From Branchiostoma belcheri (taxonomy: Eukaryota > Chordata > Leptocardii > Amphioxiformes > Branchiostomatidae): a stretch of 64,000 nt of DNA. Shown here piece after piece: positions 31,171-44,715 of this stretch. The first letter of the stretch is position 1; each line of letters begins with the position of its first letter. A program made the translations under genes and the position numbers. The stretch is from contig NW_017804353.1 of assembly GCF_001625305.1 (NCBI RefSeq), positions 2,777,399-2,841,398 of the forward strand, written 5' to 3'. The notes under the pieces are model-generated. The model worked only from the letters and a program-made list of their open reading frames with translations. It did not search any database and was not told where the DNA came from.

Positions 31171-31380
31171 AATGAATGAATGAATGAATGAATGAATGAA
31201 TGAATGAATGAGTGAATGAGTGAATGAATGAATGAATGAATGAATGAATGAATGAATGAATGAATGAATGAATGAATGAATGAATGAGTGAATAGATGAA
31301 TGAATGAGAGTGAATGAATGAGTGAATGAGTGAACTGATGAATGAATGAGTAAATGAGTGGATGAATGAATGAATAAATG
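31171..31380. repeat. AATG tetranucleotide microsatellite
   Basis: About 50 copies of AATG, regular to 31285, then with GTG, TAG and GTAA variants. Confidence 0.95.
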
Positions 31381-33179
31381 GATTAGTCGAAGAATGCAAG
31401 ACCTTTACTATACTGTACGTTTGTGACCTCACAAACGAGGTACAGGTCATTATGATAATAATTAATTGCCAATAATTGATAAAACAAAATTACAATAATG
31501 TGAAAGAATAGCTGCACACAATAATAGAACATTATTTTTTGTTTGTTTTCATTTCCCGTAAGTATCCGCATTTTCTTATTAGCTTTAGGCTACAAACATA
31601 TATTACTTTCAAATTAATAGGATTATAATAGGTGGTGGGTGGTGTACGCATACAAACAAACAAAATATGCGGGGAACTGCGGGAGATGTTTACACATGAG
31701 TCCGTGTCTATTCCGATAAGCCTGATGAGGATGGAAGGGGGCTTTCCTGCAAATCTCTCTTGGGAAGATACCTCTCCACGGTATCAAAACAGCTTCTCCA
31801 AAACACGACACGGTTATAATAGGATCCGAGTGTTCACGCGACGCTCAGTTAATGTGCGCTAATCCCACCATTACCAGCCAGTCACAAACACGGTGTTTTA
31901 CCGTCGATCATTCTTTTCAAACTGTTTGATTTCTTTCCGCTCGTCAGGCAATCTTCCTCCCGCTTGATCCCCACTTAAGCCTCTTGTACCTCCCTAAAGA
32001 CAGCGGTTAAGTCTCGTCTGAAGGTGCGGTAGCGATTAGGGGGACCTGGGGGAGATGCAGCGTAGCTTATCTGTTGTATTTTTTTGCTTCAATTAGCTCG
32101 TGAAGTAAGCTTGAGCGGTCGGGAGGTACCTCATCAACTTTGTTTACACATTCCCCTGTTAATTTGCATATTTATCACAGTCTCTGCTGATGTTGCGTAT
32201 ATTATAATCTTTCCTACCATATTTACTGTCAGACAAGACAGATCACGTGAACTATCAAGCCCGGGGTAGCGTTTTTCTTATCTCTTTCAAAGATAACAAT
32301 TAGCACGAACGGCATTAAACACCTCATACATCACTAGTAAGAGTGGCGTCGTTTACCCCAAAAGTTAATAGTGATTCCTTCTGCCTGTATTGATGATCCA
32401 TCAGTCTGGTAACAAGTCCTGTATTTCTTTGGTTCGCTGCTCAACATTATGTAGTACAATCTATACGCAGCAGAAACTCATGAAATCTGTAGGAAGGCTT
32501 GAGACGAGGCTACACGCACATGTCATGTAGAATGACTATTGTAATCTATAGTAGTAGAAGACCTCACAAGAGCTTAATGTACTTTTGTTGTGTCAATAAA
32601 GTACTCTTTATGATAAATTATCTCAACATTCTTGTACCATATAGGTATAAATTCATCCAGAAATCATCCTTTCCTACAGCATGAAACAAAAGCCTGTCCT
32701 TTTTTTGCTATCATTTGGTATTAAAAAATGTTACAATACTTACTGACATCCCGATTCATGTGCATTGTCTGTACAACAAAGGTCATGATTTGATTTGGGT
32801 AATCAGGACCATTTTGAGTTTGACCCGATGACCTCAAAATAATACAGGCCGTCTGATTGGTCGACCACAACCAATGGTAGCGTTTGTTACACAGATGGCT
32901 CAACGGTCACTACGGATCGAAGATGTCGCCAAGTGGAGCGCCAAACTTGAACTTTCTTCAACACACACTTGTCTGGTAAGTTTAAGGTAAGTTAGAGACA
33001 TGTTGGCGATAGCGTATGTGTGAGAAACTCTAAGTCGGATGATGACAGTACCTGTTGTGCCATGTTTTACAGATACTTGACGTGACGTGGGAGGGGGGAG
33101 GGGGGCGACAGTGTCACAATGAACTGTTGCAACAACAAACTTTGCTTTATATTCTTGCATGACTTTGGCGCTCTCTATG

Positions 33180-33440
33180 TCACTGCTAGCGCGCGCGATT
33201 CGTATTTCCCAATGTTTTCAGCATGTAGTTAGAGAATGGGAATGCATGGGTGGATGGATACGAGCGATGACTATGGCGTGGAGGTGCATTGTAGGCGAAA
33301 TTGGGTGGTACTTGGGTAACTTGCCTACCAATAATTTGCATATGCCTACCAATGATTTGCATATGGCTACCGATAAGTTGTATATCACTGGAATTGATGT
33401 TAACAAAAACCATGATCGCTCGTATTTTGAACTTTATTGT
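33180..33440. repeat. Degenerate element related to the centre of 15038-16186
   Basis: Shares TTTGCATATGCCTACCAAT-type repeats and GATCGCTCGTATT with 15300-15435. Weak similarity by eye. Confidence 0.35.
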
Positions 33441-36400
33441 CCGACAATCATACATGGTATAACAAAACAACAATAACGACGACAATACATCCAAACACTA
33501 ATTTATATATTCACAACAATTATACTACAAGACGGATGCATTCTACACACAACACGACAAGCATTTCGATATCTTTTTAATCATAATTTATGAACTGCAA
33601 TATTTTCATCTACAGATGAATGGGTTGAATCCTTGCTTTAGGAAAGAAGAATGTAACTTGGAGTTGGGCATGATAATAGTAAAATGAAATTATCAGTCTG
33701 TATTATGTAACTGGGTAAGTTATAATTGGTTGTATCAATAATTGTCTCTCCATACTCTTGAGCAGGGTACGTGATCAATCGAATGGATGATCCCACCTGC
33801 AATGGGGCTCAAAGGTGCCTGGGAGGTCCAACTTGGGGGTCAAAGGTTATTGGGAAGTTCCATCTTCACAGTGTGGGAGGGTGGGGGTCAAATAAAGGTG
33901 TTTTGGAAGCCCTATGTCTCTTCACGGCATATATGCATTGGGTATCATCATGGAGGGTCGGTATCAGAATGTCACAAATGCACAGTAGCGGGTAAAACAA
34001 GTGATTCACAACGACTCTGAATGCTTCACGGAGGTGTGGAATTTGCGATGTCTTCTTCCAATTACTTTCATCTAACGTATTTTCATTAGAAATCACAGCG
34101 TGTGCCAGGGTCTGTGTCAGTGCCGGCCATGAAATCTTATTAGGCCCTGCAGGCATCCTGGATAAAACGGGCAACGTAATAAAGTCGGCAGGACGAAGAC
34201 ATTCGGCTTGCCTTGGGGAAGGAGGGGCTGTAATTGATAATCCCGTTATCATGGGTTTACCCCGTGCTGGGTTAATTAAACTGAACTTTTGCTGCGGTCT
34301 CTACTAGCGGTATCTGCGCGGCTGTCACGGTCCCGTCACGGCAGGGAGAGCCGCCCTGGGCGACTCAGGCCCGCTCTTGGTGCGTAATAAAGACGTGATT
34401 AGGTCTCAGCAGATAGCCAGGAAAAACATCAGCCAAAGGTAGTCACAGAGTCTGTTTGTCTGTCTGCTGTTTTGTTCTGTTCTGACATATTCCACACGTA
34501 GCTTGGGGTTATTTCAAGCGTTTGAAGTATGAAATGATTGGGAAAATGTGTAAAGAAGTGTTAGTATGAGACGGATTTCCTCAAGCTCATCCAGAATATT
34601 TTTTGTTTTGCAGTCCTGAAATTGCATTGAATGCCTTCAAATAAAACTTTTTCCACTCGCAAACAAATTTGCTACATGTAGTTCGCAATCGTTTTTCAGT
34701 AGCCGAAGGCTCTGCGTAATAAATACGCCATACGTGTCGCCCAGACCTCGTCCTGGAGGAATGATGGACTGTGAAGTGCGTTCGGACAGAAACTAATGAT
34801 GGGTGAAAGCGGGATCGCGGCTCCTGCGGAACAAATGAAGCCGTAGATGCTATCTGTCTGTTACACGCCGAGCCGGGTGAGCGCCGATGAGCGATACCGG
34901 CAACGAAATGCATATTTTAGTCCGGTATCTCTGCACAGGTCTTGGAACAGTTCCCAAGACCGTAAAGATGCTTCCGTGTAGCAGAATAAAGACTTTATAA
35001 CTACCTTCTTCTTCCTTATGATTCATGAATTCTGCCGGATTGTTGTGGAATTTTGTCAACAATAATTTCCACAGACCCCTCGAAGGGAAGGTTGCACTGT
35101 GAAACTGAATAAATGAAAGTGACATTTTGAGAAGCCACGCTTCTTTATCATTAAAATTTAATATTTCTGCCAAATTCTGGAAAGAACCACCTGGGATCTC
35201 ATGTGAATGAGATAGAAAGGAAATTTACAATCTTTTAGACTCTTTTGAACTTTGTAAATCATGCTAGTTTCTCCTGCAATCTTATTTTTAACACTTACTG
35301 CAAGTTCCTCCTGTAACTCCGTGATCAAGATGTACAGTTTTTTACCTTCATAAGAACGTCACTAATTGAGGATGTACTAACTATATTAAGTAGATCCTAT
35401 TCTATTGTACTAACTCCTACAATTTGATTTTAACACTGACTGGAAAGTCTCGTGAGTTAGTTGAGACTCTATAATTGTTCATCTGAATACAACATCAGCC
35501 CTGGCGAGACCGTTTTTTCCTTTGTGGGCCTTTGCTATCCATGCCATTGAATGCCTGAAAGGGCTGTCTAGCGTCTATGCTGATGAAGACTTTATTCTTC
35601 ATCCGAATAAAGGAGTCCGCAATCACGTATATACGCGGACTCTATCTCTCTTCTTTGTAAAGCGTGCCAGTGTCTCCTGTGAGATGTCTTGTCTAGATTC
35701 GCCTCCCAGTGATTTCCTTTGTGGGCAGCGCGGGTCTCGACTGGTTCCGTCAATGTCAACCTCCCTGCAGCAGCGCCTGCAGGGGTCTCTGTGGTGCCGA
35801 TAAGGCCATCCTGCCGACCTTTTCTCCGGGAGAACCGAATCTCATCAGGCGATTGTTGGGGGATCCATTCATCTGATTAGGTCCGTGGAGGCTTTGTTGT
35901 CAGGGCGGAGAGCTGCTTTCTGTGCAACAGTTACGATAGGAGAATAGGCTGCAACGGAGTGGGATTCGTGTGGAACGGTGCCAGATTCTGTACGAACAAG
36001 GGTGCTGGTAATGTCACCAAAATTAAAGCAAAGCTACAGTAGATGTCACCCAAAGGCAGAAGGAAAATTGCCCGGTGACAATTCCCTTCAATGATGCTTG
36101 ACACATGATGCGTGGTTTATTGTGTGAGGTAGATATGCAAAAAGTAGGTACTGTTGTGTAACCAACCGCTGACGCATGTCTGCGAAGCTGGTGTGTCTTG
36201 AATTGAAACTGCGCATATGCCTGAAATGTTTAACTCCAGTTGAGGATCATAATGCATGGTTTAAGTTAACAGAATGGCAAGCCACCAAGCCAAGGGTCTT
36301 GACATGGGGCAAGACCTTTATTACTTGACCTAGGGATAAATATTGGACGCTTCTCATTTCGAACTACAGTATTGAATTATGATGTTATACTTATCAGCAT

Positions 36401-36869
36401 GTATATGTTAAATCATACATGTACAGAGTAGGTTATACCTAGTGAGGGCTGGGTGCAATGAGATGTAAGCTGAGCAGAAAGTTGGCACGCGATCTTACGA
36501 AGGTTCGGCATATATTTAGTCCATGCCCTTCACCTTAACTAAATATTTGCCATGTAACTGAACACTTTGGGTCCTTCCTGTTAAAAGCCCGATGCTTGAT
36601 TTCCAATTGTTTATTGTTTGTTCTTAAAAGTCATATAACTGGAAGTGTAGTTGAAGTTTTGATAACTATGATTTTGCAAGGTTGTCTCGTGACTGCATTT
36701 AAGTGGAAAGGAGCTTATGAGAGAACATCTCAGAATGGAAGCAGGTACAAAGTACACAATGAGAAGGGCTGTCTAAAGTTGAGTATTAAAAGGCGTGGCT
36801 GCCTTTTTCATCTAGTGAATCCCGTGACTCCATGGGAATATGAGGAAGTTATACAGTGCATAGAGTGCG

Positions 36870-37035
36870 GTACCGTGCCTATTAAGTTCTATGCCTGAAT
36901 GGACGGACTGGCTTTCGGTTCAGGCACGGTACTGGATACGAGTGGCAGGCACCGTGGACTGTCCAGAACCGTGCCTAAACATGGTTCTGTATAAAGCTCG
37001 GCTCTGGATAAAGCTCGGTGCTGCATACAATAGCA
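36870..37035. repeat. GGCACGGTTCTGGATA-family repeat
   Basis: ATTAAGTTCTATGCCTGAAT, CAGGCACGGTACTGGATACG, GTCCAGAACCGTGCCT and related pieces in both orientations. Confidence 0.6.
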
Positions 37036-37444
37036 AAATCTGTCCCGGACAAGTTTAACTCCCGATGAATGGCTTCCCCGAACTCGTAGTGCGTCACTTT
37101 GCCTCCAGGCCGAGCGGACGTCAATCAGCCCGAAATGTAATTACACTTCTGCCGCGAGGCTGGTGGAAAATCGCGGTCAAAGCTAATCCATCACCGGCAA
37201 GATCGCAGCTTGTGCAGTTTTTCAATAACAGATTCGCATATGTCTCCGGGCAGCCCGAGGCGGAACGCCAGTCTCCTGGGTGGCCTGCACAACCACGATT
37301 TATGGCCGACCATCAATATCTGTCCGGCACTTCTGAACGGCAGAATAAAGGGAACCACGGCGGTGTGAAGTTCAACCTTCAACCGCAACCCGCCATCCAT
37401 CACAGCTTTCAACCTGTCCGGTATCTGCCTGTCCGATGTGGATT

Positions 37445-38130
37445 GCCGCTCTGTGTAAGTGAGGGCTGTGACGTAGAGAGTTTGAAACTCCGTTATAGAT
37501 GGCGATAGCTTTTAGCCCCTGTACTCGGATCCCCGTGGCTCTCTAGCTACAAGTGACAAATTTGACAGTTCTTGGAAATTCATGTGGCATGGGCGCTCAT
37601 TTGCAGTCTTTCACAGTTGCAGTTGTCCGATTAAGTGCTACTCCGTGTAAGTGTAAGCTGTGACGTAGGGAGTTTGAAACTTGGTTCTAGATGGCGACAG
37701 CTTTTAGCCCCTACACTCAGGGACCCGTGGCTCTCTGCACGTGACAAATATGACAGTTCTTGAAACTTCCTGTGGGTGCTCTTCCTTTCATTTGCAGTCT
37801 TTCACAGTTGTAGTTGTCCAATGAAGTGCTACTCCGTGTACGTGCAGGCTGCGACGTAGCTAGAGAGTTTGAAACTATGTTATAATAGCGAAAGCTTTTT
37901 GCCCCTGCACTTAGCCCCGGGAAGCTCTGCGAGTGACAAATTCGATACAAATTTGACAGTTCCTAGAAGTTTATCCGGGCTCTATGCCTTTTATTTACAG
38001 TAGTTGTACACTATGGCGCTGCTGCACGCTATCCCTTATAGAAAGTTTGAATGTAGGGTATAAATGGCGAAAGCTTTAGGCTCCTGCACGCAGAGCCCCA
38101 TGGGGCTCTGAAAGTCTGCCGTTTTCAGAG
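37445..38130. repeat. ~190-bp decayed tandem repeat, 3-4 units
   Basis: GACGTAGAGAGTTTGAAACT, ATGGCGATAGCTTTTAGCCC, GTGACAAATTTGACAGTTCT and GCAGTCTTTCACAGTTG recur with a period near 190 bp (motif at about 37469, 37661, 37855), with a remnant near 38040. Confidence 0.75.
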
Positions 38131-41100
38131 CTGTAGTTATGTAATGTATAGAAACGTTGTTGGCGATGTGTTTGAGATTACGCAAACGGTCTTCCTATCA
38201 CGAAAATATATTTGGATTACCTTCTGGGTAAAACTTCTGCATCAAGGTCTATTTTGTGATTTAGCCCACCTCCTTGCAACGAGAAAAATAGTTGAATGTA
38301 CCGGTAACACGGTACACTCAGTATAACAAATCGTGCATGTAGAGCATTGATGCTTTAAAATATATGAATAGGCTGTTTCCTGTACTAAAACCCACCCTAG
38401 AACGGTGCTTTCCTTTGATGGAAACTTATGCCAATAGACGCAATATTCCGTAGACTCGAGACATCAATATATTTTATCTGATCTTCTTCCACCGCCAATA
38501 TCTGTCAGATACAATCACCATCGTTCCATCACACTCGTAGGCAAAACGGAAAATTGATAGACCCCTGCCTTTTAAAAGGTTGCCATAAAGAACCGCTAGA
38601 GGCTTTTTAGATCAAAGAGATGATTAAGAACCAAATGACAACCTGCTTTATAAACTGAGATGGATATCTAGCAAGTTACATCTCTTTCTTCATTGCTTTT
38701 ATTAACTAGCTCAAGGGTGTTTTTTCTTAGACTAGACTGTCATCTGTCGCCGTCTATTTGGAACATTGCAGCTTGTATTATCATGGACAGGCTAGAAGAG
38801 AACTGCGTGTTGCCGTATTGAATTTAACTGGAATATTTAGTCCACGGTGGGCTACAATGTCATCTATCATAAAAGGGCCCGGTCACGTTCATCGCACAAT
38901 GGTCGTACAATCGTTGTACGATCTGAGGATAGTTGCACGAAATCCAGCTGTTTTACTACCAAATTTATTCTCTTCTAAGTATCCTTGTGAGCGGTTGGTT
39001 CTGTCACATCCTGCTTGAACACGGTGGCTTGAAAATCCTAAACTATCGCAAACGTACAACGACCTTCGAACTTGTCTTCACCATGCTCCCACGACCTTCA
39101 CCGTACCGCTATGTCTATGTGGCGAACCGGAGAAAGTCATCATCAGGCACCGATTTGTGAGAATAAATTCGCTTCCTCATGCGGCATATAGGCACATGTT
39201 CACCGGAAAGATGGCTGCTCCTGCGGATTTCCTGCCTTGGGTGGAATCCACGACAAGCAGGCAAAAAACCACCAGACTGTCGCTTCCAATCGATAGGCGA
39301 AGCTTCAGCCTAAGCCTCGGATATTTTACCGACCTGCTCTGAAATACTAGGGAAGAATACACTAGAATATAGAGATTTGGTACACCTACGTGCGAGAAAG
39401 GGTTTGCCGGCATAAAGTATTTTTTTAACAAGATAGGCGTTTTGAAACGATCTCGTTTTATCTTGCTCCCACGTATACTGCCCGTACTACATCAGCGTAT
39501 ATTTGTAGCCTACGATGATTTTATTCACTCTTGCCTCGCTACAATTCCGTACACGAATGTCCTCTTTCTTGAATAGGTAATAATGTGCTTCCTTCAGAGA
39601 AGATACGAAAAGGGCAGGTATCGATTTCATTTCGTTAGAAGTCTATTGGGACATCATCTCTTTTCTGTATACAGGGTATCTGTAGAAGGAGCAGGCTATT
39701 CCCACGGGGTGCATCTGAGTTTTACACGTCGTTTATCATTATGTCAGGCAGTATCAGGGTTGTGGAATCACAGGTTTCTGTAGATTACATGCTGTTGTGG
39801 GCGAGCGCTTTTTTGTGCGCCGCTTCTGAGGTTGATAGCAGCAGAAGCGCGAAGGACAGAACAAATCCATTGCTGAGATGTGATAACTTCACGCCTGCTT
39901 GAAGCTGTACCGTCGTAAATGTAACGAGGTTATTACATACATATATGTAACTGTACGTGTACGCGTCTTTCATCAAACTGCTGCTTTTCTCCTGAGACTG
40001 ACTTGGATGAAACTGTGGAAACCGTATTCCAATGGGGAACCGTGGAGGACTATTTTTAGATTTAAAAGCTTTACTCTAGAAATGTTACACAAGGTGTTAA
40101 TGCAAAGGTGCCTGCGTCTGACACAAGGGAATCCATCTTAAACTTTAGCGACGTAGCGGGAACCACAGAGATGTTAAGGAATTGCCAAATACTGTAATGC
40201 ATCGCACAATATGCCAATATTTGCATATTTCAACTGCCACTATTGCTATTTAGCTGAACCTCATATCATAGCTTCAGTGCAATGAGCCACTTACTCGAAG
40301 GACCCATTTACCCAGGAATAAAATTACAGCAAAGTTGCATATTTCAACCTCCACTATCACTATGGCTATGGTACCAGTCAATTTAAGTCTGCAGGTTCAC
40401 TGAACATCACATCATAAGCTTCAGTACAATGAACCTGACTTAGGTAACATTCTCCCTGTATATTTCTCCTCTCGAAGGAGCCATCTACCCGTGGATGGGA
40501 GGGGCAGGACTCGTCCGTCACTGCAGCGGCGCGTGGGTCCCTCCACACCCGGGTATGACGGATTTATTCTCTCCAGTCGATCGAATGAGTCGGATCAGCG
40601 CCGGGCGCCAGAAAACGACAGAACCCGTCTCCGTAAGCGGAACACGCTCTCCTCACGTCTGTAGCTTAACTGTCTGCTTTATTACACCATTGGCCTTGGA
40701 CTTGCCTGGCTTTAAAATGGGAACGGCAGCACTGTAGACTATAATGCCATACACGGTGCTTACGTTGGCTAAGTCAAGGCGCTCCTTATTCTATTTACTT
40801 AAGACCTCAGACTTCTTATTACGGATCTGGGAAGGAAGACGTGCTTACGGAGGCGTCAGGGCGGCTTAAAGGCGAGCCGTAACGTTACACGGTAGCTTAC
40901 GTCTGTGGAAGGCTGAAATCGAGATTTTGGACAGTAGACGCACCGAGTTCTTTACGCACTCGTCAAATCCGAGGACGAAAACAACTGCGTGACTGGAATA
41001 TTGGTGTTAGCCATGTTTTGGTTGTAGGTCTCCCCAGAGTGGGCGCTTCCAGCGTTCCAATATTAACTTACTGTTAGATGATGCATGTGTACTTTTTCTT

Positions 41101-44100
41101 GAGTTGAGGCACATATTGGTTTCTATAACCGAAGGGAAACATGCCTCCCTTAAGATATCCATCATCTCCAAGGCTAGCAATTTATCACATTTGTTAGGAA
41201 GTGCTTTAGTACCATATGATTACTACCTCAACGTGAAATATGATATAAAATTTCAGTGCCCAAGAATGTGGAAAGTACTTAGAGGTGAAGCAATGTCACT
41301 AGCCAGAACATTGACGAGGCTGTTACAATTGAATCTTGTTTATCTTGGCTTGTATTGAGTTGAAAGAACTGTAATGGAAGCTGCCCGTTGGCGGCTGTGT
41401 GATGTTTTGTGGTCAACTAACCTGTTGGAGCGATCATTTCTACTTTCATTGTCCTGTTGTTCTTTCACAGTATGCACCGTTCCGTGTGCGTGATCAAGGC
41501 AATTCATGAGGGCATGTATAATGTATTTCTGCTCTGTTTATTCACATGAATAAATATTGAACGATTGCATCCCAGAAGAACTGGTAAAGTTTGCAGAGCG
41601 GTAAGCGTTCGGTGTCAAGCCATATACATGATCCCACCAAATACATGACTCTGCGCTGAAGAATGATCCCAACTCTAACCTAACCCTAACTCTAATACCA
41701 ACTCTAACCCTAGCCATAGCCCTAAACACCTGACCTCTTATGTGGCAGCTCAAGGTTTTGGCTCCACACCGGGCCGACCTTGCCATGTCGTGATGGATGC
41801 AGGTGCAGGTGGGGAGGTGGTCTGTCTGACCACGTGTGCCACCCTGACCGGTCCGAGCCACAGCCGACGTATTTGATATCAGCCCTGATGGCATCCTATT
41901 ATTCCCCAGGCCAATCCCAGGGGTGTGATGTTATCATCAGTATTACATATATACCACCCACAGGTTCAAGAAGTATATATATCGAGTCATTAAGCCATAT
42001 GAAAAATGTGACACCAAAGTCGCCATCGGTCTCCAGTGGGAATGGGAAAGCCTTGTGCTTCAGTGAATGTATGTATGCGCTAATCTTAATTGACTGAGTG
42101 AATGGTTCTTGGCACACGCTCGTGTCGGCTGATTCTAAGGTGAAGGCTGTGTGGATTTTATGTATGTATCGAGAAGCTGTAAGATTTCACTGTCAGGGTC
42201 GTTAAAACTTGGCTTGCTCATGAAGATCGTCCCTTCGGTGTCAAAGACGCCTACGTGAGTTTTACTGCTCATTAGCCCATGTGTGCTTTATGGGTGACCT
42301 GGTTTAAAATCGTTACTGTGTAACTGTTTGATTTGAATAGTCCGTAATGAAAATGTACAGTCGTTATAGATCCCGGGGCTTTATAAAGACTAACGTACAT
42401 GTAGTTCTGAATGCTGATGGCAGCTCCCAAACTTAATTGGCAGCTTTCTCTACACATGCTTATATCTTTATTTGCAGTGCTGATTGTGCTTTCCCTTGCA
42501 TGACTTTTATCATGGTAACCGCGGGGTTTAATTAAGATACGTCGTAAGAAATTCCTTCTATCTGCTGTGTGGCTCCTGTAGGATGTTGTGGTGATTAGAA
42601 AACAATGTAAAACATTCAAAGGTCTGTAGATGACATAGACCTTGATACCTTGATTGCATGAGTGACAGTTTCCTTATGTATCTTATTACCTGGATGTCTA
42701 ATGTTATAACCTTCATCTACGCATCCCCTTTCTAGTACCTGATGTCTTTATTCATACGTTACAGGCCAGAAGGTTTGCAGTATGCAGATTGATGTTTGTC
42801 TCCCAGACCTGCCCCAGTCCTTGACATGTGCGGGTGTGAAAGCTTATCACCCCTATCGGCATTTCCAGCCGCAAGACTTAGCAGATAATGCAAGTCTTTC
42901 CCCCAGAGTGAAGGGAAGTTGTTAAGGTACGGACCTCCCATTATGGACGGCATAGATACGGGAATCCGGTTCGTTGCCCCTTGATAAGATTCTTGTCAGC
43001 AGGGCTTAAGTCTGAAGATTGCGCCTGTCCCAGATACCTCACAAGACGTCTGTCTTCGCATGGAAGTTCACCTGTGTTGGTAGAAGGTGCTTTGGAAAAG
43101 GACTAAAACTTATAATAAAAGCCAACGCTACCAGGAAATTGGCTTGCAGAATCTTGGACAGAATCTAGAGCCTTCTTAGATGCATCCTATGCAATTTCAG
43201 GGTGGCGAAGCCAAAGAAAATATATATACTGGATGAGGAAATCTGTCTGATGTGTCATTTACTATTCATTTTATTCTTTAGCACATTTTGTCATCATTTC
43301 ATATATATCTTCATATCATATATCTTGAAATGTTGGATTTTAGATTTTTGTACAAGTAACAACACCGATATTACTACTGAACAACCTACTATCTGGGTCC
43401 TATGTACATCGCCGAGAAAGTCGCCTATCCACATCCCAACGTGCAACACAGAGCGGCCCTAGAACCGGTCAAGTCAGCACAGCTGCTAAGCTGAGGTCTC
43501 GGTAAGCAACATAGATTAAAAAAATCTCAACAGAAGCAGACAACAGCTGACAACGTTGAAATGGGATTCATGTTTATTAAGAAGGCACGCTTGACTTCAG
43601 GCCTTACAGATGGAAATTGAATTATACAAAAATAACATCTCTATTCTCGGAACTCAGTGTGCCTATTCTTCTCTAACTACCAGTCAGTCAGAGAGACGCC
43701 GAGTCAGTACATGCTGCTATGTCTACATGGGCCAAACGTCAGCCAATCAACGTACATCTTCATATGGTACAGGACAAAAACTGGTCTTCTGTCCCCGAGT
43801 CTGAGGCAGTCACACCAATTGTTTTGACGTCGTATTCGTAACATCCAGTCCTTGCCTGTCTTTTCTGTCAGCAATATGGCCTCTAGTGCTTTTTGTACGA
43901 CGTTAGGAACTGTATACTCCATTCCACTCAAGTGAAACTGAACTCCACGGGCTGTGTGTATGTCCACCATTTCTGTTCACGTACCACAGACAGCCTGTTT
44001 CGTCTTGACATAGCGGTCCCCATCAGAAGGCCATGGGAGCTCCCAGGATGTAGTTGCTGTTTGTAACTTAGTTGCACCTGCTTGTCGCACCCATAGTCTT

Positions 44101-44602
44101 TTACGGCTACATGATGTGAAGAAAAACAAAACGGGAATGTACGAATGTTTGTTACAAAGAATTCACTACCCCGGGTTCAAGTATATTACACGTAGAAATA
44201 GGCAAAGTATGGACGATAAATGTCATTGAAATTATTTTCGTTAACAACGACGAGTAATGTAAATTAAAAGCAATGCACATAATAACTCTCCTTCTCACTC
44301 CTACCTTCACTTGACTGACGACGGAATGGATTTCTTTCGGAGCAGATTGTTTCTCTCTGGTGTGTCTTTGCCGGAGAAGACTTTTAGCTCTCCCGCAGCT
44401 CCATAACAATATGCCATGATGAGCACTCAGACTGCACAGGACTGGAAACAGCCAGTCAGGTCTCAAGTAATATAGAAAAATCCAGGTGTGTTTGAGAACG
44501 GCGTAGGTCTTCCAGAAGAACACATTATTACAAAACGTTTCCAGGCCCCTGAGGTGGACGTCCCGACGACCATGGGCGCCGTTGCCAGGCAACGGATTTA
44601 CG

Positions 44603-44715
44603 TCATCTGCGTTCCGTATCGCTTGTCCTGAAGCCCATGTCGGGGTCGAGCATGTATCTGACGTACATGGCCAGCATGGCGGTGCCCAGGCCGCTCTTGT
44701 GGGACAGGCAGCCGT
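44603..44715 (-). CDS. C16orf89-like: C16orf89-like, terminal exon
   Basis: Acceptor GTCCCCCAG, 113 bp, phase 1 entry; encodes DGCLSHKSGLGTAMLAMYVR, then YMLDPDMGFRTSDTERR and TGA. Confidence 0.88.

Larger units (their letters stand above)
29249..44602. other. 15-kb intergenic region, no supported gene
   Basis: It lies between the 5' exon of the fusion gene and the 3' exon of the C16orf89-like gene, so it should include the fusion gene promoter at the left. Open frames here are short, and none gave a recognisable protein or a chain of phase-compatible exons. Repeats are listed separately. Confidence 0.5.

Noticed and set aside
36596-36898. 100-codon plus-strand frame in the intergenic region
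   Set aside because: No recognisable domain and it runs into a dispersed repeat at its end.
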